The notes beneath the pieces were generated by a model that did no database searches, had not been told where the DNA came from, and saw nothing but the letters and a program-made list of their open reading frames with translations. Position numbers and translations under genes: made by a program. Below, one piece after another: positions 1 through 12,320 of a stretch of DNA of 64,000 nt. Each line of letters starts with the position of its first letter. The stretch's first letter is position 1. Where the stretch lies: contig NC_052108.1 of the NCBI RefSeq assembly GCF_012273895.1, positions 7,192,001 through 7,256,000 on the forward strand, written 5' to 3'. This stretch comes from Zerene cesonia (taxonomy: Eukaryota > Arthropoda > Insecta > Lepidoptera > Pieridae).

Positions 1-2114
1 TCTCTTTTTGTGTTACATATCATGTGTTTATGTATCGTAAACTAAGAGATAAAGTACATGCTGTGACCGATTTGAGATCCTTTGAAGCCAGTTCAATACA
101 TTCACGTGTCTCCCACTCGACTAAAGTAATGAAGGCTTAGTGACATTCAGTTGACCGTAACACGACCTTTGATTTGGTGGTATAATAATCCACTCAATAA
201 CCTTTTGAATTTATATGACAAATCAACTTCAAATCTATAGTCCAATTTATTATAGTGTACGTCGAAATTGGATTGAAAATCGGGTCAAGTGCCTGCCTGA
301 CTTCTACAATAGATACGGTCATAAAAACTTAAGCGAAGCCATAAAAACTACATAATTGTTGGATTTTTTATAAACCACATATACATACTAGATTACTACA
401 AGTACTTTCGATGTATGTATAAAAAAAGAATACTGAAAACAACATTACAGATAAAATTTGTATATTTTTTCCAAGTTTAATGGCACCACCGTCAACTGTT
501 TTAAAAAGAATAGAGATTTATATGTTCGTTTTAAATCTTATCTCGAATTACTATAAATTTCGAATAATCCTTACTATTATCTAATATGTATTACCTAAGT
601 GCTCACTTACACCATAAAAGGAAGCAAAACTTAAGCGTCTTATCGTAACAATGTCCGTATTTTTTTTCATTCATTTCATTTTACTAGTGATCCTCACGGC
701 TTCGCCCATGGTACCTATAGAGCAAACAGCAAGCATAAAAGCATGCACTGAATGATTACGTACCTATCTAACGGTGAATCAATTATTGATATCGGTCAAG
801 CAGTTACTAATATTAGCGCGATCAAACAAACAAATTCTTCAGGTCTATATCATAAAAAGATAATAAAGGTAGTGTACATATGCCAGAAACAACAGTTCTT
901 AACGCTCACACTATAACCACGCAGAAGATGCAGTGAAAAGGGGACGAAACAAAGAAAAAACTCTGTATGTGAGGAGTTAGGGGATGATAAGATACGAGCA
1001 AATGTTTATACAGTCTGTTTGTACTTTCCTCTGGAGGGATTGAAAAATAATGCATTGTTTACACGACATATGTGCCCTAGTATTGCGTCAGAGTGATTAT
1101 GCTGTGACAATGCAGTTACTTCATGAAAACAAACACATAAACTTGCTTCTTAATATCTATGTAATGTTGAGTGAAATAAACATATAATAAAATTACTAAA
1201 ATCTACCATTCATTATTTAAAAGACACATTACGGCAAAACGTTAGGATCCTACTGGATTTAAAGAGCTTACAATAGTCCCTAGTGAATGTAAGCACATAA
1301 AATTCAATAAACATTTTAAATGCGATATTTTAATCGTCTACTTCTCTTCTCGAACAAAAATAGATGAAAGAACTATATCCCTCATTATCAATATCTATGT
1401 ACGACTTTACATGTCTCGGCAAGCAGCTTTCGTCTTTATGTCCTACATACATACAAAGGCGAAAGCTGCGAAAGAATAACATGGGACTCCGCAGTCATTT
1501 GAATACAATATGGTCTCATAGTGAAGTTAATCTCAACAGTGGTATTCGGGAGCTGCTGAGCTAGCACTCAGCGAAGATAGTGGAACAATAGACAATGAGT
1601 CTCCGTTACCTACCGATGTGTCATAACCAAACACTGTCAAGATTGTAATTTTCGCTTAATGTTACCAGAATATAGGCCGGTATTGGTCCAACGAACGCAG
1701 TACATTATGCAAATGTCATTGTTATTTGTTACACGTAACTTCTAATTCTAATAGATTGATTGGTATTCTAACATTACAATTTAAAACATAGATTTTTGTT
1801 TATGGGCAAAAATATTTTTAAGAGTTTGTAGGTACAATGTTAAAACATCATTTCTTAAACCAGAAGCCGGGCTGTATGATTATAGCTCTACACAAACATA
1901 TGTACTAGTTCCTTATCTGTTGTAGAGTTTGGGTTTATTGTCATCATTAATTCAATATCGAAGTCTAATGACTTTAAATACCTCAGTAGCAATAACAAGT
2001 AACAATAACACCACCATTAGGTCCCTACAACATAAGTATTTATTTATTTATTTATTTATTTATTTATTATTTAGGACAACTTACAAAACATACACTATGA
2101 CAAGATTATACATA
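1..2114. other. Contig 1: AT-rich non-coding sequence
   Basis: No supported gene. The only ATG-type frame (1364-1564, 66 codons) has no recognisable features and ordinary AT-rich composition. The contig ends in a (TTTA)n run shortly before the first N gap, so a simple repeat may be where the assembly broke. I see no SINE, Helitron terminus or long hairpin here. Confidence 0.6.
2036..2073 (+). repeat. (TTTA)n microsatellite
   Basis: About nine tandem TTTA units read directly from the sequence, about 40 bp before the first assembly gap. Low-complexity sequence here may have caused the contig break. Confidence 0.9.
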
Positions 2115-3114
2115 NNNNNNNNNNNNNNNNNNNNNNNNNNNNNNNNNNNNNNNNNNNNNNNNNNNNNNNNNNNNNNNNNNNNNNNNNNNNNNNNNNNNNN
2201 NNNNNNNNNNNNNNNNNNNNNNNNNNNNNNNNNNNNNNNNNNNNNNNNNNNNNNNNNNNNNNNNNNNNNNNNNNNNNNNNNNNNNNNNNNNNNNNNNNNN
2301 NNNNNNNNNNNNNNNNNNNNNNNNNNNNNNNNNNNNNNNNNNNNNNNNNNNNNNNNNNNNNNNNNNNNNNNNNNNNNNNNNNNNNNNNNNNNNNNNNNNN
2401 NNNNNNNNNNNNNNNNNNNNNNNNNNNNNNNNNNNNNNNNNNNNNNNNNNNNNNNNNNNNNNNNNNNNNNNNNNNNNNNNNNNNNNNNNNNNNNNNNNNN
2501 NNNNNNNNNNNNNNNNNNNNNNNNNNNNNNNNNNNNNNNNNNNNNNNNNNNNNNNNNNNNNNNNNNNNNNNNNNNNNNNNNNNNNNNNNNNNNNNNNNNN
2601 NNNNNNNNNNNNNNNNNNNNNNNNNNNNNNNNNNNNNNNNNNNNNNNNNNNNNNNNNNNNNNNNNNNNNNNNNNNNNNNNNNNNNNNNNNNNNNNNNNNN
2701 NNNNNNNNNNNNNNNNNNNNNNNNNNNNNNNNNNNNNNNNNNNNNNNNNNNNNNNNNNNNNNNNNNNNNNNNNNNNNNNNNNNNNNNNNNNNNNNNNNNN
2801 NNNNNNNNNNNNNNNNNNNNNNNNNNNNNNNNNNNNNNNNNNNNNNNNNNNNNNNNNNNNNNNNNNNNNNNNNNNNNNNNNNNNNNNNNNNNNNNNNNNN
2901 NNNNNNNNNNNNNNNNNNNNNNNNNNNNNNNNNNNNNNNNNNNNNNNNNNNNNNNNNNNNNNNNNNNNNNNNNNNNNNNNNNNNNNNNNNNNNNNNNNNN
3001 NNNNNNNNNNNNNNNNNNNNNNNNNNNNNNNNNNNNNNNNNNNNNNNNNNNNNNNNNNNNNNNNNNNNNNNNNNNNNNNNNNNNNNNNNNNNNNNNNNNN
3101 NNNNNNNNNNNNNN
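2115..3114. other. Assembly gap, exactly 1000 N
   Basis: A run of exactly 1000 N. A round number suggests a placeholder of unknown true size. Long open frames that appear to cross it consist of undetermined residues and are not real. The right flank carries a small inverted repeat, gggtaa...ttaccc, at about 3133-3156. Confidence 0.99.
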
Positions 3115-5390
3115 TATCTCTAAAATATCGTAGGGGTAAACTAACAGGAAATTACCCATTAAAAAAATATCTCAATTTCAACGTTTTATTAGGTTTTGTT
3201 TATATATACTTAGTTACTAATAGACAAATAATTGATTCACTGACAGGGCAATAGAAAATACTTGGAAAAAATAAAAATTTTCTTCAAGAGCACTGAAATA
3301 ACGATATAAAATATGACCCTACAAAAGTCAAGAGGCACGGGGAGGGGAACTCCAACACGAAGTGAAGAGGCTTGTTAATTCTATGAATGTTTTCAAATCA
3401 ATAATTTATTCCATCAAGTCTGTATCGCATCATCAAAAGATGTGCCTACTCGTATCTTTGTGTTGCGAATTGCGATTTATCGAGTTTGCTCGAGCGCTTC
3501 TGTTATACGAGTATTTTGCTACATGTTTATAAACTTAATAGAGTATCCATTACTAAGAATAAATGAAGTTTTAAATAATGCGGATTTATATAGAACACAT
3601 GTTTTGATGACATGTCTCGATAAAAACGTATGCACGCCTCTTTCAATGAAATACTCCAGTTAACTAATGTAAAACCTTTAATTATTTAGGATGTAGGGAA
3701 TAGGAGATTCATCTTCGTGAGACAAATACATTTTCAGTGTGATATACCGCAAACGTTGATATATAGAATAATGAATAGATCGGCTCCAAACTCCATTAAA
3801 ATACGGTTCTTGATAATGATTATAACCTAGTTTAAATATTTGCGAAGGAACTCCAGTTGAAAGTGATTAATATTGAAGGCTTTAACACATTAATGAATTC
3901 GCTTAAGTTAAAGACGCTTGCTAGATAAATTTACTGTTTAGATATTGCAACTGAAATTCAAACCAGAATCGGAAATTCTCCATTATGACGTCGTTATGTG
4001 CGCTGAATACAAATAGCAATAATGACAAATTGACGGCTTCTGTATTCACCGATGGGTCCAATTACGAATCTATAGGTAAGTCGTATATTATGCGAAGTCA
4101 AAGACGAATTTAATAAAGACAAGGGAGGAAAAAGTAAAGTTATTAGGTATAATAGAGCCATTATCCCAAAAGGCGCAGAGCCAATACATTATAGACATGT
4201 CCGGGCTATACATCGGGCCGCAGGTGTCCGGTAACTGGTGCATTTACCCTGGACGCTTTACACGTGAATCGTTAACTAAACTACGCCCAGATGAGCGCTA
4301 TCAAATTCCGTACTCGTTTTGATTGTAGTTAAACAGCTTCCACGTGTTTTGCCTTGAAATATTTACATTGTAATACAATTTTGGTAGACTGTATTTGTTG
4401 AGGAAGTTAAGGGTTATATAGAGTGGTGTGGATTCGTGCCATTTACCCGGTATTATGGATTTAGACAAAGAAAAACTATAGTACCCTGAATTTGCAAATT
4501 AATTGTTATTTTTAGTGTTTTCAATTTATAGTTGTTACAGTAGTTATATAACATTATAGCATTAACTATTATATAATATAAGTAGTTATTAACATTTCAA
4601 CATGGTTTTACTGCTGCCGATATAGAAATTAATCTGCTCCTTTAAATGTTCTTTAATATTCGCTCATACAAACATTTACAAACTACTGGGTACACGAAGA
4701 AAATACGGAATAAATGTGACGTCTCTCAAAATATTAAGGTATCTCGTGAAATGATAAACCGATGTCACTTTTAATAACTACCGCCCCCATAACTTATCCT
4801 TTCCGCGTAATAAACTCTCACTCACGCAAATAAAGGGCGAAAAGGGAAACAATTATAAGGACAAAAGGTATTATTTAGTCAATAAACGGGAGAGATTGTA
4901 TCAAGGGCTTCTATACAACGAGGTGTTTTATGGTAACAGAATCGACCCTCTACAAATGGAAGTCACAAGATAAAATCCAAACAGATTGTGCAGCGGTTAT
5001 AAAATATTTTATCAACGTAATATATTTTTTATTTGTTTTGATGTAGTTGCTTGTGAGGGGCTAGGCTTGTGATTCTTAAGCGTTTAAGGAAAGTTTTTTT
5101 TTAAGGAAATCGTCCATTACCTTTACAGTAATTAGTGACATTTTATGTTGATTATTTTTAAAGGATGTTTTTCACGGAAATAAATGTAAATAATAGATTT
5201 TGTGTATTGGTAAATGGTAATCAATGATAAAAAAAACATACTACACAACGTCTTTTGAATCTATTCTTTTATTTTCTTCTAACCTAATTAACAACGGCTA
5301 TTTCATTTTCTTTTCTCGACTTTTAAGATGAAAAGCGAAAATGATACACGAACACGTATTTCAGTCGTCATATAGAATACCAAAGATAAA
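3115..5390. other. Unique AT-rich sequence, no gene
   Basis: No supported coding sequence. A GC-richer patch lies at about 4195-4310. A CRE-like ATGACGTCG occurs near 3985 and a donor-like 'ataggtaagt' near 4071, but neither is tied to an exon. Confidence 0.5.
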
Positions 5391-5392
5391 TC

Positions 5393-5830
5393 TTGTGTTT
5401 TCAGCCCACTAGTAGGCGAAAATACGTCACGAACCCTTTTTTTATCAGCCCCTTTAAAACATTACCCGCTGACATATTGTTTATAACCCTACAGCAATCA
5501 CTTCGACGAGCAGCTAGTCCCGCCGGTCTATCAATACCTTTCAGCGAAATCCCATTACACGGCACCTCGAAAACACGCTAATTAGAATAAAGGAGCGCAA
5601 ACAAAACGATCTATCAAACAGTCATAACGCTAATAACTTAGAAACTAAATCGCTATAAAGTCGTCAAGTAAATGAGCGCGGCGGAGGAACTTCAAGACAG
5701 GCGCGACCACAAATCATTATAAGTTGCAATTACCGGGCGCCGTAAATACCGTCTTATATTAGCTGCATAGTTGGAAAGAGTGCACCCGCTACATTTCACG
5801 CCGTTATTAAACATTTGATAGCTATTGCTG
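5393..5830. other. GC-richer block, possible conserved non-coding DNA
   Basis: Base composition rises against the AT-rich surroundings, with several CpG-containing words (gagcgcggcggagg, accgggcgccgtaaat). A 62-codon frame crosses 5393-5581, but it begins with TTG rather than ATG and shows no domain. I infer a possible enhancer or conserved non-coding element, and only weakly. Comparison with related genomes would decide. Confidence 0.2.
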
Positions 5831-8490
5831 CTGTATATCATGTGAGCTCGTTTGCGCTGCGATCAACATGCGTCGAGTTTATGTGAACTGATTGTCATTT
5901 TTGTTGGGCGAATGATTTGAATGACTGACAAACCTCTGATGTGACAAACTTCAGGGGTTTGTGTTTTGTTTAATAAAGTACTCAACGAGATTTTGTACGT
6001 ATAGATACTGATAGCACGTGCTTTGTAGCATTATTTGAAAAGTATATTTACTATGAATAATTTTGTGACATAGGAGCATATCACAAAATAAAATTATGAA
6101 ATGTTCAAATAAAGTAAGTGAAATCACCAAAATTTCAAGTGAATATAATTTTAATTAAAACATTCTTCCATTAACTATCTTATCGATTGTCATTTACAAT
6201 TGTTTTTTCGAACGGCTTCCAGAATAAATTCTAAATGTTATCCAAATTATAATAATAATAATAATCTTCCACAAATGCGACAGAATACAGATGTACTGAT
6301 CCCAAAAAGAGAAATGGAACCGAGAGAAAAAAATCCATCGTAATTGATTCCTGTTAATGCACACATCCGAACACAATGAACACTTCGTTTTTCTAGACAC
6401 TAGAAAAACTATCTACAAAGAGCGAGCTCCATTTTCCTCCTACATTATCCCGTAACATTAATTCTGCGTATGGCTGAGGACATAAGGAATAAATTCACTT
6501 AATCTAATACAGAGAGCGAGAGACCAAAGTAAATATGGTGCGAAATTAACAAATACCGCTCTTACACGTTTAAGACACACTATCAAAGACTAGGTTGCGC
6601 TAGTATAAACACCCGTTCCAAATTTTGGAGGGACTTTTACTATTACTGCTATTGGCTTTAGGAACTTGAAGGGACAACTTATTTATGATACAACGTAGCA
6701 ATAGAGGTAAAGTTGATCGTAATTAACTGGAAAAATATAAGAGACATATTTAACTCTATTATGTACCTACTAATAACGAAAGTCGTGTGAGACTCCGGGT
6801 ATCATTAAGTTTATTTTCATACTAAAATTAATTACTATATTTAATGCTTTTGTAGTTGAAACTTTATTATTTTAGCATAATTTCATCTAACTAAAAGAAA
6901 TTGTAATTAATGGAACAACAACATATTCAAATATAATTATTTGCTGACTGTTTTTGAATTTACTTTTTTTTAAAAAAACGCTTACATGATATTGATATAA
7001 AATTTTCCTCAAATTCCTAAAATAGTTGTCACCTTTTGCCTTTCGCATAGAAGAGAACTAGCGTAGCAACGAGCTAAACTTTAATCCCACGCAAGTATAA
7101 ACAATACTGGGTCGTAGTAAACAGAGCGGATAATGTAAAATTAAATGGTCTTTAATTGCATGGAGTTACATGAACAGAAGCTATGTGTGTATCATGTATA
7201 TCAATACAATAGGACTTATAAAAAGAAAGGAAAAAGTGAAATGGATTTCTTAGACATTGTTTTTATTTCATTATATGATATTTATTTCAATGGTGTATGT
7301 ATTTTTGTCTCTCTTTTATATTATAATGTTTTATTACATGTATTAATATGGATTTAATTGTCATATATAGTAATCATGGATGCAAATCGATTGTATCCTC
7401 AATTTGGTGTTAAATGTTCCTACCCGTCCCACGAATCAATTTTAAATTCGATTTAATATTAAACACGTACAGAAATTAGCTGCATTGAATCTTTATTTTC
7501 TGGCTAAACTAAAGCTAATGACCATAAAAGAAAACAGCTTTAATCTCGTTCTCTAAAACTAAGAACCGCCGGTTTTTTCAACATAATTATCAATTTCCTC
7601 CGTAACATCCTTTTGTTCCCAAGTTTATACGAAGCAAGTCAGCACAATGGCAGATCTTGATGGCAAATTACTTTCTCATTGCGTATTCTACAATCGTTCA
7701 ACAGTTCCGTCTAGACTTGTTTCATTAGCCAATCATTTGCCAAACTTCGTTATGTAACCCTGCAATATTCTACGGATGTAGTGCAAATCAATAGGTGGCC
7801 ACCTCTGTTGGTTTAATTAAATATTTCTTATATTAATTTCGGTAGACTGAGCGTGAGTGTGTCGTATTTAGGGAATGGTTACAAGTGGGGTATATTAATG
7901 TTTCATGCGCCTTCTCTATTGTATTGCGTTTGGGCAATCGTGATATGACCTGAACCCTCGTAGGAGGCCCGTGTCCCGTCAGTGGGAACATGTATTGGCT
8001 GATCATGATGGTAATGATAATGATGATAATAAATAATATGGTGTTAGAATTAAGGCGATATAGTTCACCCGTAAACGGAGGTACTTCGAGCAGTCCATAT
8101 GACAGGTCAACGTGATAAATGATATCGTCGACAGTTTGGGACATTTCACTACCGTGATTCAGCGAGAGGGGTATTGAAAGTAAAAGCCATTTGGGATGTA
8201 AGATAAATTTTATTTTTCTACGTCGATCCTTTACTACTTCGAATTTAGCCTATTTTGACTTCAGTGTATTAATTTACTTCTAGAGGTTAAATCAGAGAAA
8301 TAAAACATAAGCATGTGTGCATTTACACCCTTTGTCACTGGTAATTTGTGCAATATTTATAAGCATGTTTTCATTCAGAGATTTCGGCCGTAGACTGGCT
8401 TCACTATATTTAAACGAAGCAAAACTAGGCCTAATTTACCTCTGATATAATAAACCGTTCCAGCTAGGTGTTGGCTAGAAGGCGTTGCGA
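5831..8490. other. AT-rich sequence with simple trinucleotide runs
   Basis: No supported gene. Short AAT/ATT-type runs lie near 6250-6264 and 8005-8035. Small frames at 6194-6400, 7145-7357 and 7833-8144 look like chance frames: they overlap these simple runs or are hydrophobic AT-rich translations with no motif. Confidence 0.5.
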
Positions 8491-8521
8491 CCGCAATATA
8501 TTGCGGAGACGAGCATCGTCT
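8491..8521. promoter_or_regulatory. Two abutting perfect palindromes
   Basis: Positions 8491-8506 read ccgcaatatattgcgg, a perfect 16-bp palindrome. It is followed immediately by agacga-gca-tcgtct (8507-8521), a perfect 6-bp inverted repeat with a 3-base spacer. The surrounding 8460-8640 block is GC-richer than its flanks and includes an E-box-type CACGTG near 8612. Palindromes of this kind often bind dimeric factors; the TTGC/GCAA half-sites recall bZIP (C/EBP-like) sites. The binding role is inference only. Confidence 0.4.
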
Positions 8522-9819
8522 GAATCTCCCGTGAAATTACTGTCTTGCCGCACGTTCATAAATTGCACTTATGCATTCACGTAAATGTATAAACACGGCG
8601 ACCGCACTGCACCACGTGCGATGGTATCTGTTTAGTTATTGTTTACTGGCCGGTCTGGTTTGTTCTTTTATTATGGAATTAGTGGTACGTGTGGAGTGGT
8701 GGGGATATCGAGCTGTCAGATTTAATAGGTGAATACGATGAGGGATCTTTATGGGGTGATTTGTTTGAATGAACGCCTATGATAGAAAATACAAATTGAA
8801 TATTTTTTTTGTCACATAATTTACATATCTACAAAAACCATTGAAAAATGCTTTTAATTATAAGTATTAAATTGATCACAACGAAGATAAATGATGAACC
8901 GACGAAACTCTAAATTATGCTATTCATTAAACATTTAAATTTACAGAGTCGTCTTACTGTACCTAAGTTTCTAACAAGAAATCAGATTATTTACAATTCA
9001 GCGAGAAAGTGCCGGCGAAATAATATAAAAGTTACACGTAGTAATAATGCTAAGTAACCCGCACAGAGAGAACGATTCTGGGTATTACTTATGAAAATTA
9101 TACAAACTATTGAAGCATCCCTTGTGAAGAAACTGAACTTGTCTGCGCATCTTTGCTATTACTAAAGTTTTTGTTACGTCGACGACTCGACACGATCGAC
9201 TTATGAATTTTAACAAATAATCGAAAAGCTCTATGGTTTCTTAACTCTACGTTTTTCAATTATTCCAATATTGTTTTAATATAAGATTTACTTAAAATGT
9301 ATCTTTTCAATTTATCGTGTTTTTTATATGTCAGTAAGTATGTATATAGATAATAATGGTACGATTGTTGCTGAGGCGGACCGCTAAAAGATAAAAAAAA
9401 ATTAATGTACAGTGAAGACACGTTAGAAATAGAAAGTAATACTTGCCTGTTTTTATTTATTTAAAAATACATGTACTTTGTAAAGAATAAAGACTGCGCT
9501 CGACACAGTGCAATTTTACGGCAATTTGTTGGTCCCAGGTGACTACTCGAAATTGTGCTAACTGGTATTATCCAGTTAAGACTTTCCACATTGATGTATA
9601 ACTTCTAGACAGTTTTTTTTATAATTTATGTACTTACTTGTTAAACATTGTTTTGATAGAAGCAGGAGTCAAGTGATAAACCTACTTACGATCTATATTA
9701 TATCTCATCTATGCATTAATAAAAGTAAAAAACAATTATATACCACAAGTATTGCAAGTGGATCAAAAAATCTTATAACATAACATAGCAATCTCATTTT
9801 GAATAAAAAAAAATCAACC

Positions 9820-9858
9820 TTGTAATGTTAATATGTATTTAACATATTAACATTACAA
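9820..9858. repeat. Perfect 17-bp hairpin
   Basis: Arms 9820-9836 and 9842-9858 are perfect reverse complements (ttgtaatgttaatatgt and its complement) around a 5-base loop, attta. The stem is AT-rich and shorter than a typical animal pre-miRNA stem, so a miRNA is not supported. It could be a chance cruciform or the remains of a palindromic mobile element. Confidence 0.85.
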
Positions 9859-10035
9859 TGCGTTGAAAACTTCACCATATGAAGTATCAATGTATGATAA
9901 AACCATCAGAAAGGCGGAATGAACACATCAAACAAGCGTAGAAGCCGTAAAATATGAAAGGTCAATTCCAGTAGGTGTATATCAATAGTTTTATGTGTCA
10001 TTTTGTAAGTAGGTACCTTCGGCCGTGTAAACATC

Positions 10036-10104
10036 GAGGGTTAAGTTTAAGCGTTAACCCTCACGAAACATGTCAACTCAAGTTATTAGGGTCTACGTGA
10101 CCCT
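10036..10104. repeat. Two neighbouring small inverted repeats
   Basis: The first is gagggttaa / ttaaccctc (10036-10044 and 10054-10062, 9-base loop). The second is agggtc / gaccct (10088-10093 and 10099-10104) around the loop tacgt, which places ACGTG in the loop and the 3' arm. The spacing and GC-richer context suggest protein-binding sites, but nothing here proves it. Confidence 0.5.
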
Positions 10105-12117
10105 GACACGCGACTTTCGCCATTAACCATCTTATGGCCGTTTTTGAAAATACAAAATACGAGATAGGAACAGATACATAAAGAATAAAACGTGCGATGT
10201 CCCGTTTTCGTGTTGCGCGGTTTTTTTTTTATAACTTTCGTCACGGTTGACGTATCTTGGACGCAGAATGAATTTCAGTAATTTATTTTTGTTTTTTTAA
10301 ACTGAATATTCGTGTATAACCGTAAATGATTCTTAAAAAACGGTTTGTGTATTGGTGGATCTGGAAAAAGGTTGAACTTACCGACATAGCTGTTGCAGTA
10401 GTTGAATTTTGCTTAACATTGACGCTAAAGATGTAGAATAACGTGAAAAAATAAGTTATCGTTTCTTACATTAAGGTTGGTGTATATAATTTTACAAACG
10501 AAATAGCCTCAGGCTCCCGACTTCTTTGTACTGTATTTCAGTAGCCTGTCTTCAGTTTACTATGACACTATACTATGAAGTGCGGACATTATATCAATGA
10601 ACTACATTATGAAATCAAATGAATTATTAATTGCATTACAATTAAATACATTTTATGCTTTTCTAATACATTTCATGCAAGCAAAGCCGATGTATCAGTC
10701 ATGATGATAATACTATTGAGCAGCTGTGAAATATATTCTGTTCGCACGTTGTCTAATTAAGTATTAAAATACGAATGTTCTATGAGAAATAGCGATTTCA
10801 TTAATAAATAAAGCTTCATTTAATTAAACCAAGGTCAGAGTATCTTCTAAGCTGTATTAATATCAAGTATTTTAAGCATAAAATCAAAAAGGGCGAAAGC
10901 GAAATACCAAATTCTACCATTCATGCTACACAAGGCGTCTTCTACAAAAACAGCTTTTTTGGGTTAAATATATGTACAGTAATGGTAGTTGCGGTTAATG
11001 AGAATGTGTGGATAATTGAGGGTCTGCGACTTATAGCCTGCCTGGGTTTGGGACCGTACTTGGTTTAGTTATTGTACTTCAGGCTGAAAGCGAAAAGAAT
11101 ATAGACCTATTTTTCCTATATATACTTCATAATAAATGAAGGCACGTTGATAAATGAAATGAAGATATTATTTTCTTGGGATTTTTTGAAAGACATATAC
11201 CTACGCTGTTTGTGTTTACATATATGAATGTTTAACACGCCATTTCGTCTCATTCTGATCTATTGTATTACGCAATGCGAGGTTAGGCTGTTAAGATGTA
11301 ACTTGGCAATAATGCACATTGCTTTCAAATAGGAAAAGATAGATCATAAGGATTCGAAAATGCATCTTTCGCCATATCGGAGCTACGTCTTGCTACTAGT
11401 ACACCCCATCCCGTCTTATGTTCGAATTATTTACCTTTTTAAATACTTAAAAAATGCTATTGAATACTCCAAAAAAATTGTAACTGCTGACATATAGAAT
11501 TTAGCTGTAATTTTGGTGGCTTATATTAGTAGTACGGATATATCTAGAAAAAGATTAGGTACTCTGTCTATTATTGATTATACAAGTATAGGTATATAAT
11601 ATACATAGCGTAAAAACGATTATTTGTATTCGGATCACGATAAAACTCAATTAGTTATTAATGTAAAACACTTTAGTATGTAAAATAGAATAAAACGGTA
11701 TTCGCTCCGAGCTATAATCAAAAAGCAAAGCGTTAAAAGCTAATAAAATCAAAATAATATTAAAATTTAACAAGCTAGCGAACCGAATACCTCATTTACG
11801 TTTTTATGAAGTCACTGAAAAGGAACAATAATTCTCTGTCTAGACTAAAATGATATATAAAAAGGCAATATTAAATTTACCATAATGATAAACTACACTC
11901 GTTCACTTGATAAAACATTTTATGGTTTTTCATTTGCGGTTTGTTGTTAAATGAATATAGATAGGCATAATGAAATTATATGCTTTCGGTTAATCAGATA
12001 ATAGCTAGTTAATAAATGCTCTGACGTGTATGTGTAGATAGATACTAGTGATATAGCAGTGATAGGGGTAGATAGAAGTACACACATTTCGTCATATACG
12101 GTTTGTAATTTGCTAGG

Positions 12118-12320
12118 TTAAATTAAACTACCGACGAAAACCTTTGGAGGCCATCCAGTTTTAAATCCTAAAAAGGTCACCACGGAAAGCGGCACTTGGC
12201 GGTGTTCAAGGAACGGTAGCCGTATGGTAATCAGTTTCCTTCCTAGCCCAACAGCCATAAATACCGTGCCGGTGCACCAGAGCTTGAAAAATTGCCCACC
12301 TAAACGGATATGCCGACTTT
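12118..12320. other. GC-richer island, unassigned
   Basis: About 200 bp with clearly higher GC than its flanks (aaagcggcacttggcggtgt, ataccgtgccggtgcaccag). All frames are interrupted, so it is probably not an exon. It may be a conserved regulatory element or an old, unrecognised mobile-element remnant. Confidence 0.2.

Larger units (their letters stand above)
8522..12117. other. AT-rich sequence with short hairpins, no gene
   Basis: No supported coding sequence. It holds the hairpins listed separately near 9.8 and 10.0 kb, and otherwise nothing I can name. Confidence 0.5.

Noticed and set aside
1929..3254. Long open frame across the first gap, and a minus-strand frame at 2095-3159
   Set aside because: Almost wholly undetermined residues from N bases.
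9820..9858. microRNA precursor
   Set aside because: Stem of 17 bp with a 5-base loop is too short for a typical animal pre-miRNA.
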